Positions 20,665-33,499 of a DNA stretch of 64,000 bases are shown here, piece by piece. The position numbers were made by a program, and so were the translations under genes. Under the pieces are notes generated by a model that saw only the letters and a program-made list of their open reading frames with translations, had not been told where the DNA came from and did no database searches. This DNA comes from Argyresthia goedartella (taxonomy: Eukaryota; Arthropoda; Insecta; Lepidoptera; Argyresthiidae). The first letter of the stretch is position 1; each line of letters begins with the position of its first letter. The stretch is from the NCBI GenBank assembly GCA_949825045.1, contig OX463807.1:34120749-34184748 (forward strand), in the 5' to 3' direction.

Positions 20665-21864
20665 AGGTCAGCTAGCCATGGACAGAAGACAGCTCACCGT
20701 GTTGGCTCTGCTGGACTTTAGTAGTACGTTTAACTGCGTTGATTTCGACATCCTCGTTGAACTGCTCAAGTCTTTAAACGTCTCCTCCTTATCTGCTAGC
20801 TGGTTTGACTCCTATCTGAGAGATCGGCAGCAGCGTATAAGGTCGGAGGAGGCATCCACTGAATGGTGTAGCCTCTCTTCTGGTATTCCACAAGGCGGCA
20901 TACTCTCTCCCCTTCTGTTTTCCGTTTTCATTAACTCCATTTCAGACGTATTGTCCTCTTCCTACCATCTCTATGCCGACGACCTCCAGATTTATTGCCA
21001 CTTCTCTCCTTGTAATGTTGATTCTGCGGTGGAAGCATTGAACGCCGATCTAGAGGGTATTAGGGTCTGGGCTTCTTCCTTCGGTCTTTTTGTTAACCCG
21101 ACCAAGTCCCAGGCCATGATTACCAGTTATTTTCTTAATCAGTTTGGTACCAGTTATTTTCTTAATCTGATGCAGAATCAGCCCATTCCTAATGTCACTT
21201 TCAATGGCACCATAATCATGTACAGCAAGAAAGCTAAAAACCTGGGCATTATCTTCGATAACCAACTGTCCTGGTCACTGCATATCAATGAGGTCAGTCG
21301 CCGAGTCTTTGCTACCTTTCACTCTCTAAAGAGACTTCAGAACTTCCTACCTCGACAGACTAAAATCACCCTTGCCCAGTCTCTCCTTCTACCTCTCATT
21401 GATTATGCAGATGTCTGTTGGCTTAGCGCGAACGAAGAACAATTGAACAAACTCGAGCGACTTCAAAACCTCAGGATTCGGTTCATCTTGCGCAAGTATG
21501 ATCATGTTTCGCTGTATCGCAAGGAGTTGAAGTGGCTATTGATACGTCTTCGCCGGGATACTCACATCCTTAATCTGCTGTTCAATATTTTACGTCACTG
21601 TTTTTCGTTCGCTGCTAAATGTACCTAAATCTAAGTCCTTAATATATGAATTAAAAAAAAAAAACGTAACCCTCGCTATCCTTCCTTTCTTCGATAACGT
21701 TTTTCCCAGCAGGCTTCGGAGATCTCAGACTGTTTCCATGCTCACCCTACCACAGCATAACACCGTGTCCTTCGGGCACGGTTTTAGAATCCGGGCCATC
21801 CAGCTGTGGAATGCACTCCCCTCCACAATCAGGGACAGTTCAACTCTCAACATTTTTAAAAGTT
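20665..21864 (+). pseudogene. LINE family E reverse transcriptase, 5'-truncated and frameshifted
   Basis: The first open part (20645-21628) carries LALLDFSSTFNCVDF, GIPQGGILSPLLFSVFINS and the catalytic YADD (residues 110-113 of that frame). The family's usual FDxVD reads FNCVD here. After a stop at 21626 and an A run (21652-21663), the C-terminus resumes in another frame (FGHGFRIRAIQLWNALPSTI) and stops at 21863. The copy lacks everything before motif A, contains a 27-base-offset direct repeat at 21121-21167, and is therefore dead. Confidence 0.85.
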
Positions 21865-22230
21865 AAAGAGCACTACCTTTCTCTTCAAGCATAAGTATTA
21901 GTATGTATGTATTTTCATTTTATTTATAATTTATATACATGTATATATATTCAGTTTATTATTCTTATACAGTATTTAAGTATTCGTTTATATAGTTAGG
22001 CTTATATAAACAGGTTTAGGTATTTATTTTGAAGTGTATATTTAGGTATGTAGTCTATGTAGTACAATTGTACACAATTTGTCTACCCCTGCTCAACAAT
22101 TACCTCTTACTCTCTAAGTCGGTTTGCTGGAAGAGATCTCTTAACTAGAGATAAGTACGCCGTTGTGCACTGTTTTATCTACAATGTAATTTTGCTTTAT
22201 AATTTGTGTGCAATAAAGAAATTATGAAAG
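21865..22230 (+). repeat. 3' UTR of LINE family E
   Basis: It follows the LINE frame and ends with TGTGTGCAATAAAGAAATTA, a built-in AATAAA-like signal. The same end is found at 17740-17935 (+), 31495-31560 (-) and 51985-52040 (-). Confidence 0.65.
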
Positions 22231-22989
22231 GTTAAAGTTTTCTTTATTCAAATACTGCCCAATGATACTTTTGCGCAGACTCACAAAAGTCTAAGCGGAT
22301 GGGTGCCGCTTCCATTGCTAATTAAATAATTGGTATTACTCGCTTCCGCACAAGGGGTCAGTTGACTTGTTTGAAAAACATGCCAATTTCGAGAATACCA
22401 AACCACATACGACTAATAATAAGTAACTTATTTTTATTTATTTATTGTAAAATAAGCAGTTTCGTCACGTGTTGGTGATGATACTGAATGATGATTCCTC
22501 TATCTCATCTTATTTTGAGACATCTTATTGGCACTTATGAATGCGATGTTATAATATTGTCATAAGATTAGATACATTTTATATCGTACATTGTGTATTA
22601 AAAAATATATGACGAAAATTGAAAAAAATGATATCTGACTGATATGGTACTTCTCTGACTGGCGTATTTCCGAAGCACTGGAAGAGTTAATGGAGTTTAT
22701 CTTTCCTGTGCGAGATTCAGCCATGAATCACGACTTGAAGGGGAAATTTCCTTTTTCAAACTCAAACCATATTCAGTTATGTACTCATTAGTTTAGTTGA
22801 TCATATTTTTTTTTTCATCTCTATGAGACTTAAGTAAGTGTTTGACTGGTAAAAGTGCATTATTTTGCCTACTTGCAATAAATTATTTGAGTTTTGAGTT
22901 TTTCTAGCTAAAGGTTCAACTACTGTAGGTCGGCAGTCATCTTCGAATATCCCTTTAGGTCCTTCGCCAGGAGGAAGTGACGCTCGATT
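22231..22989. other. Spacer, nothing recognised
   Basis: No gene or matched repeat was found; there are some T-rich runs (22800-22815). Confidence 0.3.
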
Positions 22990-23168
22990 ATTTAACTCTT
23001 GGCCCGCCTACCATGCGAGAGATCCCGGGTTCGAAGCCCGGCCCCAGCCGGTTTTTTTTCGCATGTTTTTATGTGAGTGACGTTGCTTTTTCTGGTTTCC
23101 ACGACACAGGGTATTCTGGTGTGGGGCCAGAAGCAATGTAAGTGCCTGTATGTAAATGTTTATGTTTA
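22990..23168 (+). repeat. SINE family S3, + strand
   Basis: A tRNA-like head GGCCCGCCTACCATGCGAGA with B box GGGTTCGAAGCCCGGCC is followed by a T run and a body with GTATTCTGGTGTGGGGCCAG and AAGCAATGTAAGTGCCTGTA. The head recurs, diverged, at 54235-54285 and the whole unit in reverse at 6000-6185. Confidence 0.7.
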
Positions 23169-23429
23169 TACAACTAGTGATAAGTAACGTTGTTAAGGAG
23201 GGCAGTTTAGTTACATGTTGTTGATGATTCCTCTAGAGACATTACTACTGCATCTCAGTCATCTTTGAATATCCCTTGAAGTCCTTCACCATGAGGAACA
23301 GATGCTCGACTCTGTAACGCTTTCAAAATCGACGTTTCAGCAATCACCATCGCTTTAAATGAAAGCTCATGTGAAATAATCGCGGTCTGATTGGTCTAAT
23401 GGAAATTTGAAGCACATCCTATATATTTT

Positions 23430-23785
23430 TTATTTCGCCTGCATAGATAGTGTCTCACTGCTGGGCAAATGCCTCCCCTATCTCAGGCCATTCCTCCCTG
23501 TGCTGTGCTGCCCCCTCCCAGTTCGGCAAAAACCTGTCCAGGTCGTCCCGCCATCGACGTCTCGGCCTCCCTCTATTCCGATGACCATCAGTGGGCACCC
23601 CTTCGGTGCTCAGTTTGGCCCATTTTTGGGCATGCATGCGGCACACGTGTCCGGCCCAGTCCCACTTCAGCCTAGCGGTCTTTGCGCCAACGTCAGCAAT
23701 GCCAGTGATGGAGCGCAGTGTCGTGTTTCTAACATGGTCGGTCAGCCTGACACCGGTTATACTTCGCTCCGTACATTAACATATA
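23430..23785 (-). pseudogene. RTE-type LINE ORF2, C-terminal scrap
   Basis: The minus-strand frame reads RSITGVRLTDHVRN, RSITGIADVGAKTARLKWDW, AGHVCRM and GRPRRRWRDDLDRFL, then EEWPEIGEAFAQQ and a stop. The GRP-RRW-DD-L block and the closing AFAQQ are typical of the C-terminus of RTE/BovB-class reverse transcriptases. The reverse-transcriptase domain itself is missing. Confidence 0.8.
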
Positions 23786-24639
23786 AAAACAAATCTAGCT
23801 ACAGGGGAGTTACCACAACGTCTTATGCCGATTCAGATTAAGAACCTAATTTGATCCGCGAAATTACCGTGACCGTCTTAAAACAAGTCTTGGTATTATG
23901 TAAATAAAGTCCATAATGGCGAATTGGAATGAAAATGGTTGCCATGGTGATGTTCTTGTTTTGAACCTAATTTGAATCGGAAAAAGATTTGCGGTGACCC
24001 TCCAGGTCTTCCAACGCTCTACACATTTCTCTTCTACCTTCCCCATCATGGCCATCGTCAGTACTAGATTTCCAGAATACTTAACCCAGCGTTTTCAACT
24101 CCAATTCAACTTCCCTCATAAAACCTCGCAGCTCCGCTATGGAGCAAAAACCTCGTAACATGTTTGTACTGGCACAAAAACCGCACAAAGCCGTTTCCTC
24201 GCACAATATACATGTCTACGGGGTGTCACGGGCCGGAAGACGGAAACGCTATAAAGATTCAAGCTTACGATGTCGGCGGGTTGCTGATAAGGATACTCGC
24301 TTTCACACGCACCCTTTGGGTAGAGTTGTGGACACACTTTCGAGCACTAGAGGTAATGGACATTTTTGTTTGACGGGGTGATAGCGAAGAGGGATTTGCT
24401 TCTTATGGTCGGCACAGACTGCTGTTGTATTAAAGTGCATCTTAAATGACAGGCTGAAGCTATTACTTTCCGAACGACTTTGAGCATAGTCAAACTTAGA
24501 GTTGTCGTGGTCGCTGTATCCGGAGAGGTTTAGTCGAAGCCGATTTTTTTGAACGATTGTCAATCGTCGGGTTATTTAAACGAGATACTGTATATCATTG
24601 TATTGTAATAAGTTAGTAAGATTAAGTTTCTATGACGCT
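23786..24639. other. Spacer, nothing recognised
   Basis: Short overlapping frames exist on both strands, but none shows a recognised domain. Confidence 0.3.
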
Positions 24640-24780
24640 ATACTGCCCGCCAAAGTAAACTTGGCACTTGATTTCCCGCCCCTCGCTCGCTCGCTCTCGC
24701 CCTCGACGCGTTAGTAGGACAGTGACGGACGCTATGACGTCATCAGAGCGAGGTGCCAAGTTAACTTTTGCGGATAGTAC
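24640..24780. mobile_element. Small MITE with ~26-bp terminal inverted repeats
   Basis: The left end, CCGCCAAAGTAAACTTGGCAC at 24647-24667, is the imperfect inverse of 24753-24773 (three mismatches in 21); similarity extends outward to TACT/AGTA. About 85 bases of GC-rich sequence (CTCGCTCGCTCGCTCTCG) lie between. The element carries no coding capacity. Confidence 0.65.
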
Positions 24781-27700
24781 AAAGCCTTCAGAAAACAATA
24801 TACAAACAAAAGATAAACATATACAAACCCTTTATCCTTCATAAGTCGATACACAAATGGAAACATGTTACATCTCTCTCGCTTAACAAGTTATAAAAAT
24901 TTACGACATCCCACCTACACTACACGCTGCAGAAGACATTTAGACTTCAACAACAAACTGCTGGCTGTTTACGATTAATCGAAAAGAGGGCATATTTCGT
25001 CAACAACCTCCTTGCTCCTAGTTCAAAGAGTTTCGCTTCGCCGTGTTTGTTTTTAATTCAATATTTATGTGTTCAATTAGTGCTCCGTCTATTAACTGTT
25101 GTTAGGAGTTATGGGGCGAATAACGGCTTTGGATCGCTTGTTTGTTTTCTTGGTTGCGTGTGATGTGTTGTGTGTTTGGAATAGACTGGGGTGTACCTTG
25201 CCTGGACTGACTTTTGAGAATAGTTTATCGTTAAGGTTTGAATTAAACAATACTGAGCCAATTTTTTGTTTATGAACGCAAAGACCACATAAAACGTCAG
25301 GAAACCTTCATATCTCCTTAACTTCATGGTGATGGTATCTCAGATTCAAGATAGTTGCTTTAATACTTATTATACCAAGCTGCAAGTGCAAATAAAAATG
25401 TTACAAGGGTAAAATAATCCTACCTCTAGGTAAAATATGTAGGTATACGCTTTTACTGCTATTGCAATGAGTTTCACACTAGGTAATATGATAGTAGAAG
25501 CATAGATGTAAAGCCGAGAAACTCAAGAACAAATCCAAAATACGTCATCACACCAGCGTTATCAGTAGGGGGTGTGATTAACAGGTACCTACAGTATGAA
25601 AAAGATAACAAAGAGCTTGACGGGTATCAATCTTAGCCAGTCAGTGAGGGGATATTGCTTAAAAACCTCGATTAATCAAAAAAATCGATACACTCTGTGA
25701 ATTGGAAGCAGCAAATTTGGATAGATTTTGACATTATTTTTTCAATGTCGATTCTTTTCGATGGTTTTGGTGACCAACCCATTGTTTAAAAAGTCGATTT
25801 TATGAATTTTTAGGTTATCTGTCATATCACTTCTAAGATTTTGAACTACTAGCTGACCCGTTGAACTTCGTACCAACTAAAATTTGATTGTAAAATAAGT
25901 AAAATGGTACATACCCTAAACTGTCGCGTTGGTAAGAAAATTAGTAATAAAACAGGTCGAAGTTAAATAAAGGTCGTTATTAATTTACATGTAGGTAAGT
26001 AGAAGAGATCCGCTACTAACTTCATCTATCCTTTGCTTAGTACTATAACTATATATAAATATATGTAGCGCACAGCTGTGGAACATAAAGTCCGCCACCA
26101 AAAATAGGTTAAATGTATTACCTAATTTATCAATGTGAAATGAGTTTGAATGATCTATTTCTACCAACGCCATCTAGCGATAGGAAGCTGAGACTTCTGC
26201 ACTTCCCATACAATATTCATTTTTATTTTTTGGCTGTTTCTCTGCGTTTTTCTTTATTTTCTTTTTATCTGAACCTTCTCCGCACTGAGGAGAATAAATA
26301 TTAATAGGAAATATTCAAATTGGTCGGGCCATTGTCTAGATTTAGTAAGACGTACAGCGATTCATTTTTATATGTATAGAAGATAGGTAGGTATATAAAC
26401 ACTGGCGTGATGAGGTGATGACGTATCGCGCATTTGTCTCTGAGCTTCTTGCTATACCTGCTTAGTTGTATCATGGGTTATGTTATCGTGGGATTGGAGT
26501 GGATGACGACGTTTCCAAATACAACCATATTCGTCATACGTTACAATCTTGAAGAGTACAAATATTTTCACCGTAAACCACTCTTTATGTAGCACAAGTC
26601 GGGAATAAAAACAAAACATTATCATAAACCTTGCGATTTACGATAAAGTTTACGATAAAACATAATTCGTGATTTCCACATAGACGATGAGATATGAGCT
26701 GAGGATTTTCTTAGAACAACAATGTTTTCATTCAGCAACTCTGTAGTAAACGATAGTGTTGTTTATAATATGAAATATTACAATGTCGATAAACATATGT
26801 TTAATTATTCGTAAAAAATAAACACAACTCGTTATTTCCAAATAGACGATGACTCGTATAAAATAAGCTTTTTAATCATGTATAATACGAATAAGAAAAA
26901 GTTTATTGCTGAGTTTTATCTATCAAAAACCTTGTGACAGAACTTAAGGACCGACTATGTATAGACTAACATGACAGTTGGTGGGTTGCCGCTTTAAGGG
27001 CTGAACAAGGGCCAATGGCATTGAGAATTAGACAAAGACAACAAATACCCGTCGCATCGCGTCGAAGCAGACTGACGCATGCTCCCGCGCAGAGCCCCGC
27101 GGGGCAGCCCGAGCTCCGAGACCGAGAAAATTATAGAAAATATTACTAAACTCCTGTAATAATAACATTAAAAATAAAAAAATAAAAAAAAACCTTTTTT
27201 TACCTATTTTTGCGTGTATGTTTCATATAGGAAACTGATTTCGTCTCCGAGCGCTTGTTCATTTAGTTGAATAATAATGCATTGCGAAAAATATTTTTAA
27301 GTATTAAATATAACATATATCCGGTAATTTTAAAAGTCCATTCTTATCTCTAATATACATTTTATAACATATATTTATCCTAAATTTTTATGTTGTCTAG
27401 TTTTGCCTAGAATTGAAGCTAAAGATGAATTTCTCTGTTCGCGCCCCCTGGCGCTGGCCATATTTAATTCCTTATGGTGGAAAAAAATGTGTTTTAGTCA
27501 CATTCATTCGTTACGATTATTCGACTAATACTCAGTCTTATATTACTTATTGATCCAACGATGGATTAATCGACGTACCTACCCATTTTTCTAATTGAAT
27601 CGATAAGTCTTCGATTTTACTGAATCGATTATTACAACACTAGGAGTATAAAATAAAGCTTGAAAAGCAAAGTAAAAAATAGCAAATTCAACTGTCCTGT

Positions 27701-28587
27701 TGGTCTAGTTATTTTAAATCTTAGTTTAGGTTATTAGAGTTCATAGTTCTTCATCACGATACAGATTAATAAAGAGTTATCACGGTGCGCATGCACTGGG
27801 GTCAAACAAAAACGCGAATGTGTAAAGAAAAGTATCACTGGACAAGATTTTATTGACCATCAGACTTAACAATTGGCTGCATGGTCAATAGACCTTTGCC
27901 TGAACACTTGAGGGGCAAACCTAAAAAAAAAGTATCACCTGTCATGCTAAGGAAATGCTCTTAATTTTTGACGTTCGCTATCTGATAACTATCTGACCCC
28001 GCGAACTTCGTACCGCACTGTCAATGATGATGAGTGTGCTGCCAATTGCGGGGGGCTCCAAATATAATTTAGAATAGTAGTTTATGTGACTGCTACATAA
28101 TGGAGGGCATTAATACTCGAGAAATATCACTCGAGAGTTTTAATGCCTAATTATGTACAGTTACATACACTAGTTTATCTACACACATATCATAAGCTCT
28201 CTTTGATGTGTTCAGGAACCGCATGTTTGACCGGCATTGTGGCATTGAGTTGTTTAGCTTGTACTGTAGTACCAACTTCACATTTGAATGTCATAATATG
28301 TAGAAAATTTACACATTATGGTCACAATGTTCAATATTCAGATAAGAAATTAGTTTTTACAAAGTAGTTTAACATTATGCTGATCGTAACGTGCGGTTTT
28401 TGGACGCAGTAAAGAGGGTTTATGATACGAGTGTAGATAAATATTGTTATGGTTATAAATTCGGCCTGAAATGTTGGCGGTTGTTTTTTTGTTGTTTTAC
28501 TAAAAAAAATATAAGTTATAATAATTTTCTGATAATTTTTTCCGATATTTTAATAATTATTCTGCTATTCGGGGTGGAGACGAATCT
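24781..28587. other. Long AT-rich spacer with weak repeat traces
   Basis: No gene could be supported in 3.8 kb. Traces of common lepidopteran repeats are CTAGCTGACCCGTTGAACTTC at 25850-25870, CTGACCCCGCGAACTTCG at 27993-28010, and 27920-27985 matching 20380-20490. The phrase GTGACAGAACTTAAGGACC at 26934 resembles 5099-5117 downstream of the maT gene. Confidence 0.35.
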
Positions 28588-28941
28588 AAAAAACCGGTCA
28601 AGTGTGAGTCTAATTTTCGCACCAAGGATTCCGTACCATCGTATACTGGTGGGGATGGTGTGGAATAGTTTGGATTTAACATAGCAAAATGTTGTTTACA
28701 AAGTTATTGGTGCGGCTACTTTTACACTCCATGCACTATTGAAATAATTGTTGTATAGGAGCCCCCTTAAATATTATCTGTTTTTTAGTATTTGTTGTTA
28801 TAGCGGCAACAGAAATCTTTAAAAATTTCATCTGTCTAACTATCACAGTTCATGAGATACATCCTGGTGACAGATGGACGGACGGACGGACGGACAGCGG
28901 AGGCTTGGGTCCGTTTGGTACCCTTCGGGTACGGAACCCTA
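28588..28941 (-). repeat. Interspersed repeat family A, minus strand
   Basis: Bounded by AAAAAACCGGTCAAGTG and TACGGAACCCTAA, it contains the (GGAC)n run, TTGTTATAGCGGCAACAG and GGAGCCCCCTTAAATATT that also appear, inverted, at 46788-47228 and 47379-47780. The family is very common in moth and butterfly genomes; its class is unclear to me. Confidence 0.65.
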
Positions 28942-29136
28942 ACGATAAGAGATCATTAAAAAAATTCTAGTCGTTCTTCAGTTTAAAGTGGTATAACTAC
29001 CCCGATTTTGTTTTATACATTCAGTTAGATGATGATTTTCCTTCAAATATTAGAAGTCATGAGTCATGAGTCATGAGTCATTTTTTATTATTGAATATAA
29101 ATAAATAAATTATCTTATTCAACGTCAAAATTATAC

Positions 29137-30795
29137 TTACTTATAACTACAAGTCAATTTTTTTTGTATAAAAAAAAGAATACACCGTTTCGGAAGGTGG
29201 GCCTCGGGGTTAAGAAGAAACGGCAAGGAACTCCCCCATACTTTTTTTTTTAAAAGTGACTTTACGACAGGTACTGGTTTCGGTCTAAGGAAATTCGCCG
29301 GCGAGTGATAGACTTGATCCATCGCCCCTCGTCGAATTTCTGTGCGCTGAGATGGTATGGACCATGCAGTTTTGTCATCTAAGTATTCCTTAATACTATA
29401 ATAGGACTTTCTTATCAGCTCATTTTTAACATAGTTTTTGAACCTCTTTACAGGAAGGATCAATGATTCCTGTGGTATTTTATTGTAGAAGCGAATACAG
29501 TGCCCCATGAATGATGTGCCTACTTTACTTAGTCTAAATAATGGTAGTGCTAACCTATTTTTATTTCTAGTGTTAATTGTATGGCTATCACCTACAATTT
29601 TAAATAAAGCTATGTTTTTTCTTATGTGCATGATATTCTCGTATATATATTGACAGGTAACCGTAAGTATATTAATTTCTTTGAATTTTTCTCTTAATGA
29701 TTCTCTAGCATCTAATTGATATATCGCCCTGATCGCCCTTTTTTGTAAGAAAAATATCGTATTACTATCTGCTGCTCTCCCCCAGAGCAATATTCCATAA
29801 GACATAATACTGTGAAAATAACTAAAGTAAACCAATCTGGCAGTTTCAACATCTATAAGATATCTGATTTGTCTGACCGCAAAAGCGGCTGAGCTAAGTC
29901 TTCGTGCGAGATTAGTTATGTGAGGACCCCATTGAAGTTTCGAATCTATAGTGATTCCGAGAAAGATTGTGTCTTCAACGAGGTCCAATCTTTCAGATCC
30001 TATTCTAACACTGCTTTCAACCTGTCGTACTAATGTACGACAGGTTGTAAATGTAAATGTTGTAAATGTAAATGTATCAAATTTTGTTTGCCTAATGGCA
30101 AACAAAATTTGATACATTTAGTCTTCTTTGAGTTTAATAACAGGTTGTTTACATTGAACCAACTTAACACATGAGAGAGTGTACTATTTGCGTCGTCTAG
30201 AATTTCTTCTTGTCTTTTCACCTTGAAAATAATAGATATGTCATCAGCAAATAGAACAATCTGAGTCATTTTTTCCACCATATAAGGCAGGTCATTCATG
30301 TACACTAAGAAAAGGAACGGACCTAAGATAGAACCCTGGGGTACACCAATATTCATATAGGTTCCAGTGGACTTGCATCTGTTTATATCTACTTTTAGTA
30401 ATCTTTCCATTAAATAAGATTCCATTAATTTTAACGCATTATCTTTGATACCATAGTGTTGAAGTTTGAGCAAAAGAGTTTGATGGTCCACACAGTCAAA
30501 GGCCTTGGAAAGATCACAGAAAATACCAACCGCATCCTGTGATCCTTCCCACGCACTATAAATGTGTTCTACTAGCGCTACTCCGGCGTCTGTTGTTGAT
30601 CTGCCTTTAGTGAATCCGAACTGTTTTTTGTGGAGTAGCCCAGATGCATTGAAGTGAGAGAGTAGTTGACTCAATATGACCTTTTCAAACACCTTGCTCA
30701 ACACTGGCAATACAGATACAGGTCTGAAGTTGGCAGGGTCTTGTTTACTACCGGATTTGAAAAGTGGTATTAATCTGCTCATTTTCATGAGGTCA
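29137..30795 (-). pseudogene. Jockey-like LINE reverse transcriptase, 5'-truncated, interrupted by double palindrome
   Basis: Two minus-strand frames form one ORF2. The upstream part (30030-30788) has FRPVSVLPVLSKVFEK, FGFTKGRSTTDA, FCDLSKAFDCVDH (catalytic Asp 92), GVPQGSILGPFLF and the catalytic FADD (180-183). The downstream part (29137-30117) has the C-terminal domain (FLGITIDSKLQWGPHI, FMGHCIRFYNKIPQ, YYSIKEYLDDKTAW). The break is at 30019-30120, where the coding sequence is disrupted by two hairpin-forming inverted repeats. The ORF1 and endonuclease parts are absent and the left part of the RT begins abruptly at about 30795. Family D tails elsewhere in the window resemble its C-terminus. 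Confidence 0.88.
30019..30120. repeat. Two adjacent perfect inverted repeats inside LINE
   Basis: The first has 12-base arms at 30019-30030 and 30035-30046. The second has 24-base arms at 30069-30092 and 30097-30120. Both have the same four-base spacer TAAT. A (GTAAATG)n-like stretch separates them. The arms are LINE coding sequence and its inverse. Confidence 0.9.
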
Positions 30796-32556
30796 AGAAG
30801 TGAAAGGTTATACTTTTTAACCCCCGACGATCAAAAAGAGGGATATAAGTTTGAAGCCGTCTGTCGGTGTGTCTGTTTGCCTGTCCGTGGCACCTAGCTT
30901 TCAAACGCAATTTAATGTGGTTTTCTGTGAAACTTCATGGCTTTTAGATATGTTTTGTGAAAATCGGTTCAGTAGTCGAAAGTTATCGGCTTAACAGGGA
31001 ATAGCGGCCCAACGAATGGACAGATTTGAATGTGTTTTTTTGTATTGTTGGTAAGCGACTTCAGTGCAATGGTTCTTAAATATCGTTTATTAAAATCGGT
31101 TCTGTAGTACAAAAGTTATCGGCCCAGGCAAACGGGCGGACGGATTATAATGCGGTTTTTTGGCAGTTGGTAGTACGTTTCTCTGCGATATTTTTTAGAT
31201 TTATGTTTTCCTAAATAGGTTCTGTTGTTTAGAAAGTTATCGGCGTAAAAGAAAACGAGTGTACCCAATTTTAGACTTTTAGTGTCTTATTACAAAAAAA
31301 TAAACTCCTCTTCAACACTTGTTTAAAGACAAAAATGTATGGGATCTGTCGTTTGTTTGAGGTTAAACTATGTTTATTTTTTTGTAATAGCACGGTGAAC
31401 GCTTCATTAATGTGTTAGGGTTGTTTTAAATGTTTAATTTACTTTATATTTTATTGCATATAAACATTATTGGACAATTACAAACACAGTTGGTATACAA
31501 AGGCGGGCTTGTCGCTATATAGAGATTTCTTCCAGCAAATCCAGCGCTGACAGGAAAACATAGTGTTATTATAAGTGATAGACCTACATCCTTATTAATA
31601 AAACTTATCAAACCTATGATAGCTAAAATGCGCTTTTTCCTTTTCTCACAAACACTAATTTCAAAGTGACAGACAAAGAAAAAACGAATTACAACGACAT
31701 TATAGTTAAAATAGGTTTATTAGACGTTTATGAATAAGGCGGCTATTATGCACAACATTTCCTGAAACTAACTTTAATTTATAGTTATATCAACTCATTC
31801 GACACAATGTAAGTGCCCTGTCAGTCTGAATAATACTCGAGATAAAAGCAATATAAATTGATTGTTTGATAGCGTGCGGTCGGTCTCCTTTGATACAGCA
31901 ACAATGTCAATGACAGGACAATGATACTTGTTACATTATGCCATGAATCATGAGAACCAGATAAAGAAATGGGCTAGTTGAATAACAGATTCCAGCTTAA
32001 AAGATGCTATTAAAGAAGACGTTCACTTTATCGGCGACGCATGATGGAGTTATGAATAAAAAGTTAAACTAGCTAAAAGTGGCGCTATGCTTTGTCATTT
32101 GTTGTTGTTTGTTGACTTTGGCTGTGTTTTTGTGTCTATATTAATAGAAAACGTGGTTTTTCATTTTCAGGTATATCATATCGATTGGAACACTAACGTC
32201 TGGCCGCTGCAAAACTCATAAATATTTGACATCATGAAAAATATTGTTTATTATGTACGCATTAAGAAAATATCATAATCGCATTCTAAAAACGGCCGAG
32301 GTATAGCAACAATTAAAATACTACAATTTATTGACAAAAATCGCGGGTGCAGCAAACTGACAGCAGACAGTTTGGCGAGAAATCTCCTTATTTCGCTTGG
32401 AAAGGGAAGGCAGACAGACGCATAGCTCTGTCCCTTATATCGAAGTGTCGCAATGGCGTTCAGGACGTCACTTCCACTGATGAGCGTTTTAAAACAAGTT
32501 CCATTTCATGTTACTTCAAATTCGTATTTTTTTTGTAAATCAATACTCAATCCTTC
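30796..32556. other. Spacer with repeats B and LINE E tail
   Basis: Positions 30815-31270 (AACCCCCGACGATCAAAAAG, followed by spaced copies of AAAATCGGTTC and AAAGTTATCGG) form a repeat type familiar from Lepidoptera. A minus-strand LINE E 3' end lies at about 31495-31560. No gene is supported. Confidence 0.4.
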
Positions 32557-32652
32557 GCTCCGTGGTCTAAGGGATTTCACGTTTGCTTCTCACACAGGAG
32601 ATGCAGGTTCGATTCCTGACCATGCACCAATGAGATAATTAATATATCGAAA
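32557..32652 (+). repeat. SINE S2-type tRNA head, split by gypsy insertion
   Basis: TCCGTGGTCTAAGGGATTTC (A-box-like) and GCAGGTTCGATTCCTGACC (B box) match, inverted, the head at 6478-6546. The gypsy element starts at 32653, so the SINE or its flank was the target; sequence resumes at 39724 with the duplicated GAAA. Confidence 0.6.
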
Positions 32653-33087
32653 TGTAGAAACTCGGAGAAGGAGAAACAATGAGACCAGACGATTGGAGAA
32701 TCTTCAGTTTATTTCGGTGTCACGAATAGTCACAAATACACAACTATTAGAATAGGCACAAATACACAACTATTAATTTTGTTCCAGTATCGCAAATACC
32801 TAGTACTTCAATCACTAATTACAGCTTACAATAAGTAATTACAACTCAGAACATAACTTCACGAAGTCCGGAAAGCGAATGCCCAGACAAGACAGACCTC
32901 GCGGGCAATTTTTACAAAACACGTGTTTCTACAAGCTCTCTTGTGATTGGTCGAGTCAAAACAGTCTAGCCAATGTGAAGACTTAAAAAATGTTGCCAGC
33001 GACAACTCAGTCTATAAAATTAGTTTTAACGGAACAGTTATTCGGTTTTTGACTCGATCATTCACAACAAACCACAGAACCCTAACA
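32653..33087 (-). repeat. 3' LTR of gypsy element (435 bp)
   Basis: It begins TG and ends CA on either strand and reads as identical to the other LTR (39289-39723) over its whole 435 bases by eye. It is preceded by GAAA (32649-32652), which also follows the other LTR, giving a 4-bp target duplication. Confidence 0.95.
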
Positions 33088-33499
33088 ATCGACCATCCTG
33101 ACGACGTGCGCGTCCTCGCGACACGACACCAGGTGGAACCCTAACAATCGGACCGTAATCAATCAAATTAAACTTTACTGTATGAGTCTAAATAGTATAA
33201 ATGGGAATTCAGAAAATGCAAATGTAGACAGGCTCTAATTTTTGGCTACAATTACCTACTTAATTCATAAATATTACATGAATTGTAAATGATATTACCA
33301 TTACAATTAATTCACTTTAATAATTAGAAAAAAAAAAATCTTTAGCGCCTACATTAATACATTAATACAGGTTTTAATCGTACAAATTAAACAGTTTCTC
33401 TATTTTGAATAGGTACTTAATTATACCCTTTCAGAATGAACAATTTGTCAAGTTTTACTACAGATGAGAAAAAAAAACATTAATAAACTAAATGTTACA

